Notes: generated by a model from the sequence alone, not told the origin. DNA of 64,000 nt from JBDHAC01 sp039588215 (GCA_039588215.1 JBDHAD010000010.1:44534-108533), one strand, 5' to 3'; shown: positions 33,221 to 42,288, numbered from the stretch's first letter. Made by a program: numbers and translations.

Positions 33221-33742
33221 TCACGCTTCGAAGGTGAGATCGCTCTCTCCGAACGACTCCTTCCGTTCCACCGTGAGAACGCCCTTCACCCTTCGCACGG
33301 CTTTCATCACCTTCTTGAGGTGGCTCAGGTTTTCCACTTCGACGACGAATTGGCCCCGCATGCCACCCTCGATCGACTTGACGTCGGCGGACTGGATGTT
33401 CGTCCCCGTGTCCGAAACCGCCTGAGCGATGTCCGCGAACAGACCGTGGCGATCGGTCCCTTCCATCAGGATGCGCACCAGGAACCGCTGCGCCCCGTCC
33501 GTGTCCCACTCGATGTCCACCCGCCTCTCGGGATCGTCAGACAGATGAAGCACGTTCGGGCAGTCGTGCCGGTGGATCGAGATTCCCCTTCCGCGGGTGA
33601 TGTACCCGATGACCTCGTCGCCCGGCACCGGCTGGCAGCACTGGGAATAGCGGATCATCAGACTCCACGAGCTTGTGGAGCGGGCTTGGCATCCGATCGG
33701 GGGGCTCCGGGGCAGACTCGGGGAAGATGGCCCGGATGACAC
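33221..33742 (-). CDS. Rel/SpoT C-terminal fragment (RIS and ACT domains), out of frame with the rest
   Basis: Homology starts around 33660 with LMIRYSQCCQPVPGDEVIGYITRGRG, the zinc-finger/RIS domain of Rel including the CC pair, then the ACT domain (RFLVRILMEGTDRHGLFADI to VERKESFGE) and a normal stop. The residues encoded between 33742 and 33660 are not Rel-like. The fragment belongs to the same gene as the 33537-35414 frame but is offset by one base. If not an assembly error, these regulatory domains are separated from the enzyme, or made from an internal ATG at 33658. Confidence 0.8.
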   Translation of the reverse strand: MSSGPSSPSLPRSPPIGCQARSTSSWSLMIRYSQCCQPVPGDEVIGYITRGRGISIHRHDCPNVLHLSDDPERRVDIEWDTDGAQRFLVRILMEGTDRHGLFADIAQAVSDTGTNIQSADVKSIEGGMRGQFVVEVENLSHLKKVMKAVRRVKGVLTVERKESFGESDLTFEA

Positions 33743-35414
33743 GGGTCAGGCTCACGTCGCCGTGCGATACGGCGGCGAATAGGCCATCGGCGCCTTCCAG
33801 ACCGAGCTCGCCCGCTGCCTTGGCCAGGCGCGAGTCATCCGGTTTGCGTCGCTGCCGCTTCCACTCGCGTCCGAGGATCTCGCGGCCCAGCCGGACGGCC
33901 GAGTCGTGCTCCTCGGAGCGAATCCACTGACGGACCTTGTGACGGGCCTTGCTCGTTTGGACGAAGCCGAGCCAGTCCCGGCTCGGGCTCTGCGACTCGG
34001 ACGTCAGGATCTCCACCGTGTCGCCGTTCTTGAGCGGCCGGCTCAACGGGGCGATCCGGCCGTTCACCTTCGCACCGGAGCACCGCAGCCCGACTTCGGT
34101 GTGCACGGCGAACGCGAAATCGATCGGCGTGGCCCCCTTGGGCAGCTGCTTCACATCCCCGGCGGGCGTGAACACGAAGATCTCGTCCTGGAAGAGATCG
34201 ATCCGGAGGAACTCCATGAATTCCTCGGGTTCGCGCGTCTCTTGTTGCCACTCGAGCACCTGCCGGAACCACGTGAGCTCGTCATCCACCTCGTCGAGGT
34301 CCTCGCGGCCTTCCTTGTATCGCCAGTGCGCGGCGATCCCGTACTCGGCGGTCCCGTGCATGTCGTCGGTGCGGATCTGGATCTCGTACAGCTTGCCGCC
34401 GGGCCCGAAGATCGTCGTGTGAAGGCTGCGATACATGTTCGACTTCGGGGTCGCGATGAAGTCGTGGAAGCGTTCGGTGAGGGGGGTCCACTTGTTGTGC
34501 ACGATACCGAGCGCATGATAGCAATCGCGTACCGAGTCCACGATGATCCGCATCGCGAGGATGTCGTAGATCTCCTCGAACGGTTTGTCGCGCTTGAGCA
34601 TCTTCCGGTAGATGGACCACAGGTGCTTCGGACGGCCCGTCACGCTGCAGGGTATGCTCGCCGTCTGGAGCTCCGCCCGTAGCGGCTCCTCCATCTTACG
34701 GATGAGCTCTTCCCGTTCCCCCCGCGTGGAGTCGATCTTCTTGACCAGCTTTCGGTAGGCCTCGGGTTCGAGGTGCTTGAAGGCCAGATCCTCGAACTCC
34801 CACTTCACCTTCGCCATCCCGAGGCGGTGCGCGAGAGGCGCGTAGATCTCGCGCGTCTCGAGCGCGATGCGCTCTCGCTTGCCCGCGGGCATGTGCTCCA
34901 ACGTCCGCATGTTGTGGAGACGGTCGGCAAGCTTGACGATGATCACGCGCGCGTCCCTTGCCATCGACAGGAGAAGCTTGCGGTAGGTCTCGACCTGCCG
35001 CTCCGCCATCGAGCCGAATTCGAAGCGGGCAATCTTCGTCAGACCATCGACAATCGTCGCGATCTCGTCGCCGAACTCCCGCCGGATCTCCTCGATCGGC
35101 GTGCGTGTGTCTTCGACCACGTCGTGCAGTAGCGAGGCCGCGATCGTGACCGTGTCGATGTGAATCTCGCTCAGGATCTTGGCGACCTCGACACAGTGCG
35201 TGATGTGATCCTCGCCCGAGGCCCGCTTCTGCCCCTCGTGCTTCTCACGGCTGTACTGGAAAGCCAGGGCGAGCAGGTCGAGGTCGAGGCGCGCCGCATG
35301 GTCGTGGACGGCCTCGAGGAAGTCGGCCGGAAGGAGGGCACGCAGATCCGCACCACCTTCGTCTCGATCGCGCTCGGTCGCTGTGTTGACGCCGGATTCC
35401 ATGCGCCTGTCCAC
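33537..35414 (-). CDS. rel: Bifunctional (p)ppGpp synthetase/hydrolase Rel, N-terminal part (frameshifted)
   Basis: Catalytic part of the stringent-response enzyme. HD hydrolase domain (about 50-200) with HITHCVEVAKIL and ASLLHDVVEDT; synthetase domain (about 240-375) with RPKHLWSIYRKM, YDILAMRIIV, SNMYRSLHTT and YEIQIRT; TGS domain (about 405-465) with EIFVFTPAGDVKQLPKG. All catalytic motifs are present, so hydrolysis and synthesis should both be intact. Family identity ends near HKLVE (about 33675); the last 45 codons to 33537 are out-of-frame residues. The start ATG may be 35414 or 35402. Confidence 0.88.
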   Translation of the reverse strand: MDRRMESGVNTATERDRDEGGADLRALLPADFLEAVHDHAARLDLDLLALAFQYSREKHEGQKRASGEDHITHCVEVAKILSEIHIDTVTIAASLLHDVVEDTRTPIEEIRREFGDEIATIVDGLTKIARFEFGSMAERQVETYRKLLLSMARDARVIIVKLADRLHNMRTLEHMPAGKRERIALETREIYAPLAHRLGMAKVKWEFEDLAFKHLEPEAYRKLVKKIDSTRGEREELIRKMEEPLRAELQTASIPCSVTGRPKHLWSIYRKMLKRDKPFEEIYDILAMRIIVDSVRDCYHALGIVHNKWTPLTERFHDFIATPKSNMYRSLHTTIFGPGGKLYEIQIRTDDMHGTAEYGIAAHWRYKEGREDLDEVDDELTWFRQVLEWQQETREPEEFMEFLRIDLFQDEIFVFTPAGDVKQLPKGATPIDFAFAVHTEVGLRCSGAKVNGRIAPLSRPLKNGDTVEILTSESQSPSRDWLGFVQTSKARHKVRQWIRSEEHDSAVRLGREILGREWKRQRRKPDDSRLAKAAGELGLEGADGLFAAVSHGDVSLTRVIRAIFPESAPEPPDRMPSPLHKLVESDDPLFPVLPAGAGRRGHRVHHPRKGNLDPPARLPERASSV

Positions 35415-35508
35415 TACCTCCCGGTATCGGCCCGTGCGGCGGTCGCAACGGAGCCGTGAGCGTGTCGCGCGGCCGCGGTCGCGTTTCGACCCGCGGCGGC
35501 GAGACCCC

Positions 35509-35538
35509 GTTATACCTCCAGGACAGTATGCGGGTTCA
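35509..35538 (-). promoter_or_regulatory. Possible promoter for the rel-uvrB-tsaEB-rimI-ssb unit
   Basis: TATAAC (35514-35509 on the - strand) matches five of six -10 positions and lies about 90 nt upstream of rel. A weak TGAACC-like -35 sits 18 bp further up, inside the radC stop. GGAGG next to the -10 is coincidental. Confidence 0.3.
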
Positions 35539-36324
35539 GCGTGCTTTCGGTAAGTGTTCGGGCGAGGCGGATGGACTCAGGCGCGGGAGAGTGTTGGGCT
35601 TTCTAATGCCGTTCCCCACGTAGCCGGGGATGGCCGCGGAACCGCACAGCCCCCGCTCCATGAGGCTGACATATCGACCATCGCCCAGAATCACGTGGTC
35701 TCGCACCGGGATCCCGAGGAGCCGCCCGCTCTCTACGAGCTGGCAAGTGACCCGGACATCTTCCGGTGAGGGCTCCGGGTCTCCGCTGGGGTGATTATGG
35801 GCCAGGATCAGGCTCGCGGCCGACACCGCAATCGCAGGCGCGAACACCTCGCGCGGGTGGACAAGGGATGAGTTGAGGAGACCGACGGTCAGACACCGCT
35901 CGAGCTCGACGCGGTTTTGAGTGTCGAGGTAGAGGACCCAGAATTCCTCTTGTCGCCGGTCGCGCAGGAGCGGACCCAGGCGGGCGTGGACATCGCCTGG
36001 GCCGCGCACGCGGCTGGCTTCACGCGCAGGCTCCGAGGCGAACCGGCGTCCGAGCGCGAGCGCGGCAGTGATCGCGGCCGCCTTGGCCTCGCCGATGCCC
36101 ACTATGCCCTCCAGCTCGGCGGGCTCGGCCCCGGCGAGCTTACGGAGCGATCCCTCGAAACGCCCGAGCAACTCGCCTGCCAACTCGACGGCGGAGCGAC
36201 CGGCGCCTCCCGCGCCGAGCACGATGGCGATGAGCTCGCGAGTAGCGAGCGCGTCGGAGCGCAATCGGACCAGACGTTCTCGCGGGCGCTCACCCGCGGG
36301 CCATTCGCGGATTGTGGGGCTCAT
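35536..36324 (-). CDS. radC: RadC-family JAB1/MPN metalloprotease-like protein
   Basis: 262 residues. An N-terminal helix-hairpin-helix part (SDALATRELIAIVLGAG, LEGIVGIGEAKAAAITAAL) and a C-terminal MPN domain with the metal motif ILAHNHPSGDPEPSPEDVRVT and the upstream glutamate region. RadC proteins were once tied to DNA repair, but their role is unsettled. A roughly 40-residue low-complexity tail after MERGLCGSA is longer than usual. It is divergent from the + strand secreted protein. Confidence 0.93.
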   Translation of the reverse strand: MSPTIREWPAGERPRERLVRLRSDALATRELIAIVLGAGGAGRSAVELAGELLGRFEGSLRKLAGAEPAELEGIVGIGEAKAAAITAALALGRRFASEPAREASRVRGPGDVHARLGPLLRDRRQEEFWVLYLDTQNRVELERCLTVGLLNSSLVHPREVFAPAIAVSAASLILAHNHPSGDPEPSPEDVRVTCQLVESGRLLGIPVRDHVILGDGRYVSLMERGLCGSAAIPGYVGNGIRKPNTLPRLSPSASPEHLPKAR

Positions 36325-36355
36325 GGCAGACGGTGCGATTCCGGCTCATGTGGTC

Positions 36356-36384
36356 GTCAAACGGGATCCTGCGGCCCATATAGT
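36356..36384 (+). promoter_or_regulatory. Likely promoter of the methionine-rich secreted protein
   Basis: TATAGT (36379-36384) matches five of six -10 positions and has GTCAAA (36356-36361) 17 bp upstream. Transcription would begin near 36391, about 85 nt before the ATG at 36476, which has AGGAGA at good spacing. Confidence 0.4.
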
Positions 36385-36475
36385 GGTAGACCGGTTCAAG
36401 CCGGCGGCGGCGGCCCGTATCGTGCGCGTCCCGCCTCGAATCGAGTCAGTAGCCTCAGCGTCAGGAGATTCGCGG

Positions 36476-37315
36476 ATGAGACGAGCCATCGTTTCGCTTT
36501 ACGCCCTGTGCATAGGTGTGTGCGGATCCGCCGCCGTGACCCAGGCGCAGGAGAGCGTCCTCCTCCGCCTCGCCCCCGAGCAGGGTCTCGTGTCTACGTA
36601 CGTCACTGAAATGGAGGTCACACTTCAGTCGGCTGCCATTCCCATGATCGACCCCAACCAGCCGATGCTCACGGGACGAGTCTATAGCACGCAGGTCGTG
36701 ACGGCGGTCGAAGGCGAGGTACGGACGTACCGGATGGTGACGGACTCGATGCGCATGCAGAGCCCCGCCATGCCGATGCTCGCGCAGAACATCCCCGACA
36801 CGGATGGCGTCAGCCAGACGCTTCGCATGGACACCCGAGGCAGAATCGTCGAGATCGAGTTCGAGGACGAGACCGTGCCCCCCGAGGTGAAGGACGCGAT
36901 GAGCCAGGTACAGGGCGTCTTCGGGGGCATGGGTATGGAGCTCCCCGAGAACCCCATCCGGCAGGGTGAGAGCTGGGTGGCCCGCCAGGAGATCGAGCTG
37001 CCCGGTGGGATGGGTGGCACCATGTCGATGGCGCTCGAGATGACATATCTGCTCGAGCGCATCGAACAGCGGGGCAACGCGCGGTACGCCATCCTGCGAT
37101 TGAGTGGCCCGATGACGATGTCCGGCGATCAGGGACAACAGGTCGAGCTGGCCGCGAGCGGCACGATGGAGGGGACCATCGTCCTGGATGTCAGTACCGG
37201 TCGCCTCGCCCGCTACGACGGCACCGTCGCCATGGACGTCGAAGCGGGGGCCGGCATGACCTTCCAGACCACCCAGAAGATGTCCATGCGCCTCATCGAT
37301 GGCGGCGCCGGATGA
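36476..37315 (+). CDS. Secreted methionine-rich protein of unknown function (DUF6263-like)
   Basis: 279 residues from the ATG at 36476. Signal peptide (AIVSLYALCIGVCGSAAVTQAQ). The mature part is beta-rich, with about 27 methionines (near 10 percent), many in pairs such as GGMGME, TMSMALEM and GPMTM. ENPIRQGESW and the repeated long strands resemble the DUF6263 group of exported proteins, a tentative assignment. A longer frame upstream overlaps radC on the other strand and is not credible. Single-gene unit, convergent with secA. Confidence 0.75.
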   Translation: MRRAIVSLYALCIGVCGSAAVTQAQESVLLRLAPEQGLVSTYVTEMEVTLQSAAIPMIDPNQPMLTGRVYSTQVVTAVEGEVRTYRMVTDSMRMQSPAMPMLAQNIPDTDGVSQTLRMDTRGRIVEIEFEDETVPPEVKDAMSQVQGVFGGMGMELPENPIRQGESWVARQEIELPGGMGGTMSMALEMTYLLERIEQRGNARYAILRLSGPMTMSGDQGQQVELAASGTMEGTIVLDVSTGRLARYDGTVAMDVEAGAGMTFQTTQKMSMRLIDGGAG

Positions 37316-37575
37316 GATAGCCGGCCTCCCCACGCCACTCAGGCACTAGCGCGACAGCCCCTGCACCGTTTCTATAATTTACATCATGTAGTCGCGCGTA
37401 AACGATTATACGATGGTAGAATGCCGCGCATGATGCCGAAGCCGCGGGTCGACCACCGGGCTCACCCCCACCAAGCGTGACACGACGCGCATCTCCCGCG
37501 TCGCGAGCTCCTCTTCCCCCCCCGACGTGGCATCTTGGGAGGAGGGGTGTCCGCGGCGGACCCTACGAGAAGAAG
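37316..37575. other. Convergent intergenic region with an A/T-rich patch
   Basis: 260 bp between two converging genes. TATAAT occurs at 37373-37378 on the + strand (GCGACA 16 bp upstream) and again on the - strand at 37410-37405. CATCATG (37382-37388) and CATGATG (37429-37435) are inverted copies. No coding region or clear terminator is visible. Confidence 0.4.
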
Positions 37576-40500
37576 CTAGGTCAGCCTACCGTGGCATTTC
37601 TTGTACTTCAGCCCGCTCCCGCAGGGACACGGATCGTTGCGTCCCGGTTCCTTGTCGACGCTGACCGGCTCCGTTGTGCGCCGCGACCCTCCGGTCGCCA
37701 GAGCCGCGCGGGCCGCGGAGTCATCCGGTCGTAGCTCGGCGGGTGCATCCACGGCAGCCGCAGTCGCGACGCCGGCTGCGCTGAATTCAGGCTTCTTCGG
37801 CCGCTGCGGCGCAGGCGGCCCAGCAGACGGCGTCGCCAACCCCGAGCCCGCCGCACCCAGTCCGGCGGTGTCGGTGGGACCACTTATCGCGCTGATCCGG
37901 GGTGCACGGAGGCGCACCTGGGGCTCGAGTTGTGCGCGATACAGCCGATTCGCGACGGTCCGGCGCATGTCACGCAGGAGATCCACGAACATCTCGTACG
38001 CTTCCTTCTTGTACTCGACGAGCGGGTCCTTCTGCCCATAGGCGCGATAGCGGATCGAGTCACGCAGGTGATCTAGGTCGTAGAGGTGATCCTTCCACTT
38101 CTCGTCGAGCACCGAGAGTACGATGAAGCGGAGGACATGCTCCCACAGCTGATCGAAGCCTTCGAGCTTGCGGTGGAACGCATCGTGGGCGTGCTCGATC
38201 ACGGCCTCGGCAAGCTCTTCCGAGCTGGACCACGTCCCCCCCGCCGTGCCGTTGCCTTCGTTGGGCAGGAAGTCCGCGTGCAGGAAGTACTCGATGAGCA
38301 GGCGCTCCCGGAGCCGCGGCAGATCCCACTTCTCGGCGTGGCTGCCCGGAGGGACCGTTTCATCGATTTCATCGCGCAGTCCCAGCTCGATCATCTCCCA
38401 GGTTTCGCCCTTCAGGTCTTCCCCACCCTCCAGGGCATACAGACGCAGATCGTAGATGACCTCCCGCTGCTGGTTCATCACGTCGTCGTATTCGAGCAAC
38501 CGTTTGCGGGCGTCGAAGTTCTGCATCTCGACCCGCTTCTGTGCGCGCTCGATCGACTTGGTGATCCACGGGTGCGTGATGACTTCGTCCTCTTCCGCAC
38601 CCAGCCTGTCCATGATCTTGGCCACCCGTTCGGGCATGAACAGGCGCATGAGGTCGTCTTCGAGGGAGAGGAAGAACAGGCTCGCGCCCGGATCGCCCTG
38701 GCGACCGGATCGCCCGCGCAGCTGCCGGTCGATGCGGCGAGACTCGTGCCGCTCGGTTCCGAGAATCTGGAGCCCGCACGGCGGATCGTCCTGACAGCCG
38801 CGCTCGGCCACCTCGGCCGGGGTCAGGTCGGGGGCTTCATCCACCTGTCCGAACGCCGGCTGGGCTGACTTGATCGCGCACACGTCACATTGGACGCACG
38901 GATCGCCGAGCTTAATGTCGGTGCCCCGGCCCGCCATGTTGGTGGCGATGGTGATCGCGCCCGGCTGGCCCGCTCCGAGGACGATGTGAGCCTCGCGCTC
39001 GTGCTGCTTGGCGTTCAGCACTTCGTGAGGGAGGCCACGCCGCTTCAACATGCGGGCTACCTTTTCGGACACGTCGACGCTGGTGGTACCGACGAGAATG
39101 GGCAGGCCTGCGTTGTTGAGCCGCTCGATCTCCTCGAGCAACGCCGCGTACTTCTCACGCTGCGTTTGGAAGATCACGTCGTCGCTGTCGATCCGGCGGA
39201 CGGGGCGATTGGTCGGGATAACGATCACCTCCAGCCCGTAGATCTCGTGGAACTCGCCCTCCTCCGTCTCCGCGGTACCCGTCATCCCCGACAGCTTGTC
39301 GTACATGCGGAAGTAGTTCTGGATCGTGATCGTCGCGAGCGTCTGAGTCTCGCCACGCACGTTCACGCCCTCCTTCGCCTCCACCGCCTGATGGAGCCCG
39401 TCGCTCCACCGACGACCGTGCATCTTCCGTCCGGTGAACTCATCGACGATCACGACCTCACCGTTCTCGACGACGTACTCGACGTCCTTCTCGTACAGTG
39501 AATGCGCCTTCACCAACTGGTGGATGATGTGGATTCTCTCCGACTTCTCCGCGTACTCGCGCTCCAGGGTCTCGATCCTCTCCCGCTTCTGGTCGGGCGA
39601 CTGCGCGTCGTCATCTTCGATGTGCTTGACGGCCTCTGAGATGTCGGGGACGATGAAGGCCTCGGGGTCGTTGGGAGAGAGAACGTCGAGTCCCTGATCG
39701 CTGATCTGGATCGTGTGTCCCTTCTCGTCCATCGAGAAGAGCAACAGCTCGTCCGCTTCCTGAAGCCGCTTCTCACGCATCAGGTCGGCTTCCGTGCGCT
39801 GGACCAGCTGCTTCACCCCGGTCCGGTTCAACAGCTTCATGAGGCGCTTGTTCTTCGGGTCGCCGCGCTGCGCGGCCAGGAGCTTGTACCCGCCTTCGTA
39901 GCGCGAATCGGAATCCTCTGCCTCCTCAGCCTCCTTGAGCAGCTTCTCTCCCTCGGCCACGAGGGTGTTGACGATTCGAGCCTGCTTCCGAGCGAGACCG
40001 GCGACCTGCGCGTTGAACCGCTTGTACACATCCTGGTCGTCGCGTCCGACCGGGCCGCTGATGATCAGCGGGGTGCGGGCTTCGTCGATCAGGACCGAGT
40101 CGACCTCGTCTATGATCGCGTAGGTGTGGCTCCGCTGAACACGCTGCGCGAGATCGATGACCATGTTGTCGCGCAGGTAGTCGAACCCGAACTCGTTGTT
40201 CGTACCGTAGGTGATGTCGGCGCCGTACGCGGCGCGGCGGTCTTCCGTTCCGGCATCTGTGTCGTCGAGGCACGCCACCTCGAGGCCCAGGTACTCGAAC
40301 ACCGTGCCCATCCACTGCGAGTCGCGGCGTGACAGGTAGTCGTTCACGGTGACGAGGTGAGCTCCCCTACCGGGGAGGGCGTTCAGGTAGAGCGGCATGG
40401 TGGCGACCAGGGTCTTCCCTTCCCCGGTGGCCATCTCCGCGATCTTCCCCTGGTGTAGCACGATCCCGCCGATGAGCTGTACGTCGTACGGGACCATCTC

Positions 40501-40905
40501 CCAGGTCATCTTGTTGCCGGTTACGGTGATCTCGGAGCCCAGGAGACGGCGACACGCCTCTCTGACGGTCGCGAACGCCTCCGGCAGAACTTCATCCAGC
40601 ACGTCTTGCGTCAGCTCGCTCAGCGCGTGCTCGGCCTCCCCGATGCGATCCGTCAGGTCCTGCCGTTTTGCCGGCTCCTCGGTGTGGCGCTTCCGTTTGC
40701 GAAGCTCCTCGAGCTGGCGTTCGGTCTCGGCGGTGCGCTCGGTGATCAGGGCACGGAACCGTTCCGTCTGTCCCTTGAGCTCTTCCTCGCTCCAATCGGC
40801 GAGTCGCGCCTCATGCTCGAGGATCTGCTCGATGATCGGCCGCAACTTCTTCATCTCCCGCGCGAAGCGGGTCCCGAACAGCTGCGTGAAGGTTTTCTTT
40901 ATCAT
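37576..40905 (-). CDS. secA: Preprotein translocase ATPase SecA
   Basis: 1109 residues, at the long end for SecA. Motor that pushes unfolded proteins through SecYEG. Walker A in MATGEGKTLVATMPL, Walker B region DEVDSVLIDEARTPL, the PPXD and helical scaffold regions, TNRPVRRID, NMAGRGTDIKLGD and TERHESRRIDRQLRGR are present. Two unusual stretches: a charged insertion in the PPXD (about 290-360) and a cysteine-bearing insertion (about 668-708). It ends in an Ala/Pro-rich linker and the zinc motif CPCGSGLKYKKCH, which binds SecB or lipid. The ATG overlaps the nadD stop (ATGA). Confidence 0.97.
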   Translation of the reverse strand: MIKKTFTQLFGTRFAREMKKLRPIIEQILEHEARLADWSEEELKGQTERFRALITERTAETERQLEELRKRKRHTEEPAKRQDLTDRIGEAEHALSELTQDVLDEVLPEAFATVREACRRLLGSEITVTGNKMTWEMVPYDVQLIGGIVLHQGKIAEMATGEGKTLVATMPLYLNALPGRGAHLVTVNDYLSRRDSQWMGTVFEYLGLEVACLDDTDAGTEDRRAAYGADITYGTNNEFGFDYLRDNMVIDLAQRVQRSHTYAIIDEVDSVLIDEARTPLIISGPVGRDDQDVYKRFNAQVAGLARKQARIVNTLVAEGEKLLKEAEEAEDSDSRYEGGYKLLAAQRGDPKNKRLMKLLNRTGVKQLVQRTEADLMREKRLQEADELLLFSMDEKGHTIQISDQGLDVLSPNDPEAFIVPDISEAVKHIEDDDAQSPDQKRERIETLEREYAEKSERIHIIHQLVKAHSLYEKDVEYVVENGEVVIVDEFTGRKMHGRRWSDGLHQAVEAKEGVNVRGETQTLATITIQNYFRMYDKLSGMTGTAETEEGEFHEIYGLEVIVIPTNRPVRRIDSDDVIFQTQREKYAALLEEIERLNNAGLPILVGTTSVDVSEKVARMLKRRGLPHEVLNAKQHEREAHIVLGAGQPGAITIATNMAGRGTDIKLGDPCVQCDVCAIKSAQPAFGQVDEAPDLTPAEVAERGCQDDPPCGLQILGTERHESRRIDRQLRGRSGRQGDPGASLFFLSLEDDLMRLFMPERVAKIMDRLGAEEDEVITHPWITKSIERAQKRVEMQNFDARKRLLEYDDVMNQQREVIYDLRLYALEGGEDLKGETWEMIELGLRDEIDETVPPGSHAEKWDLPRLRERLLIEYFLHADFLPNEGNGTAGGTWSSSEELAEAVIEHAHDAFHRKLEGFDQLWEHVLRFIVLSVLDEKWKDHLYDLDHLRDSIRYRAYGQKDPLVEYKKEAYEMFVDLLRDMRRTVANRLYRAQLEPQVRLRAPRISAISGPTDTAGLGAAGSGLATPSAGPPAPQRPKKPEFSAAGVATAAAVDAPAELRPDDSAARAALATGGSRRTTEPVSVDKEPGRNDPCPCGSGLKYKKCHGRLT

Positions 40906-41522
40906 CGCTTACCCGTAGGTGCCGATGGCGTCGGTGCGTGCGTTCGCCAAGCGCCTTCGACCTCATCTCTGATGGACTCGGGTACCATGTACCGTATGGG
41001 GCGACCCTCGCGTAGCCGGGCCCGGACCTGGCTCGCGGATACGTCGACCCGGGTTACGTTTACCGTAATATACGCGATACGATCCGCCGAGTCGGGGAGT
41101 CCCGGCTCGTCTCCATCCCGCCTCATCACGGCGATCTCCGCCAATTCTGGGAGCCGGCGGTAGTCGTGCCAGGTATCGATCACCTTCAACTGATCCGCAC
41201 CGATGACGCAGTAGAGCCCTCTGGGCGCACGGAGGCGGCGGATCTCCTCGAGCGTGTCCACCGTATACGAAGGCCCCGAACGCCGTAGCTCCATATCCCC
41301 TACTTCGATCTGCGGCACATCTATGAACAGTCTAGTCACGAGTGCCAGCCGTACCTCGGCCGGCAGCACGGCGGTTCGGTGGGGCGGGGCCGCGGACGGG
41401 ATCAACAGCAGACGGTCCAACGCGAGCTCTTCGACCAGATCCTGGGCGATGATCGCGTGCCCGATGTGGGGAGGATCGAACGTGCCACCGAGGACCGCCA
41501 GCAACTCACCCGTCTCGGCCAT
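40902..41522 (-). CDS. nadD: Nicotinate-nucleotide adenylyltransferase
   Basis: 206 residues from the ATG at 41522. Nucleotidyltransferase of NAD synthesis. GGTFDPPHIGH carries the T/H-x-G-H motif, PSAAPPHR lines the active site, and VDVSASQVRARLREG is the C-terminal phosphate-binding motif. Start and stop both overlap neighbours (bamD by 17 bp, secA by 4 bp). A longer frame to 41615 overlaps bamD further and is less likely. Confidence 0.95.
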   Translation of the reverse strand: MAETGELLAVLGGTFDPPHIGHAIIAQDLVEELALDRLLLIPSAAPPHRTAVLPAEVRLALVTRLFIDVPQIEVGDMELRRSGPSYTVDTLEEIRRLRAPRGLYCVIGADQLKVIDTWHDYRRLPELAEIAVMRRDGDEPGLPDSADRIAYITVNVTRVDVSASQVRARLREGRPIRYMVPESIRDEVEGAWRTHAPTPSAPTGKR

Positions 41523-42288
41523 CCCCCTCTTCGCCCAGCTCTCGCGCTTCGTCTGAGTCGGGGAACTCGCGCAACAGTCTCTCCCGCGCAACCTCGGCCT
41601 CGGCTGCGAATCCAACCGCTGAGTAGCTTCGATACATCATGCTCAGGAGCTCCGGCATCAGCTGGGCGGAAGGAGAGTCCGAGAGCGCCTTCTCCAAATA
41701 CACGTTGGCGGATTCGTATATCTTTTGCCGATAGTAGTATCGCGCGATAGCGAAGCTCTTCTCCGCTTTCTTGGCGCGAGCCTGAGCGATCCGGCCCTCG
41801 GCCTCCGCTCGCAGCGGGCTGGTCGGGAAGAAGTTGACGAGGCGCTGACACTCCTCGATCGACCGGTCCGTGAACTCCTGCGACAGCGCGATCTTGGGAG
41901 AAGCCTCCCAGTACGATCGGCAGGCGCCCAGCTGCGCGTCATCCGCCCAGGGGCTGTTCGGTCGCGTCGTGGCGAGTCGCGAGAACTCCTCGGCGGCGTC
42001 CAGCTCGCGGCCATCGCGCAGATACGACTCACCCATCATGTATTGCGCGCTGTCCACGAGCGGATTGAGAGGATCACGGATCACGAAGTCCTGAAACCCG
42101 AGGACCGCGGCCCCGAAGTTTCCACCGTCGAATTTCTCCTGCGCCCACTGGAAGCGATCGGGCGAGGAGAGGTCGCCGGGTGGCCCGGAGGCGGCGCACG
42201 AGAGGACGCCGGCTTGCGCGGCGCACGCCATCCACGCGAGAAGCGCGCGTGTGGCAGACCGTTGACGAACTCGTGTGGGTCTACTCAT
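41506..42288 (-). CDS. bamD: BamD-like outer-membrane assembly lipoprotein
   Basis: 260 residues. Signal peptide with lipobox VLSC (Cys about 31), then five TPR-like repeats (RFQWAQEKFDGGNFGAAVLG, AQYMMGESYLRDGRELDA, EECQRLVNFFPTSPLRAEA, SFAIARYYYRQKIYESANVY) in the order and spacing of BamD. Works with BamA to insert outer-membrane proteins. Its first codons overlap the stop of the preceding TPR lipoprotein. BamA is not in the window. Confidence 0.88.
   Translation of the reverse strand: MSRPTRVRQRSATRALLAWMACAAQAGVLSCAASGPPGDLSSPDRFQWAQEKFDGGNFGAAVLGFQDFVIRDPLNPLVDSAQYMMGESYLRDGRELDAAEEFSRLATTRPNSPWADDAQLGACRSYWEASPKIALSQEFTDRSIEECQRLVNFFPTSPLRAEAEGRIAQARAKKAEKSFAIARYYYRQKIYESANVYLEKALSDSPSAQLMPELLSMMYRSYSAVGFAAEAEVARERLLREFPDSDEARELGEEGDGRDG

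Noticed and set aside
38775..38905. Frameshift suspected in SecA because of the unfamiliar cysteine segment
   Set aside because: Canonical motifs on both sides are in the same frame and the segment has normal codon use.
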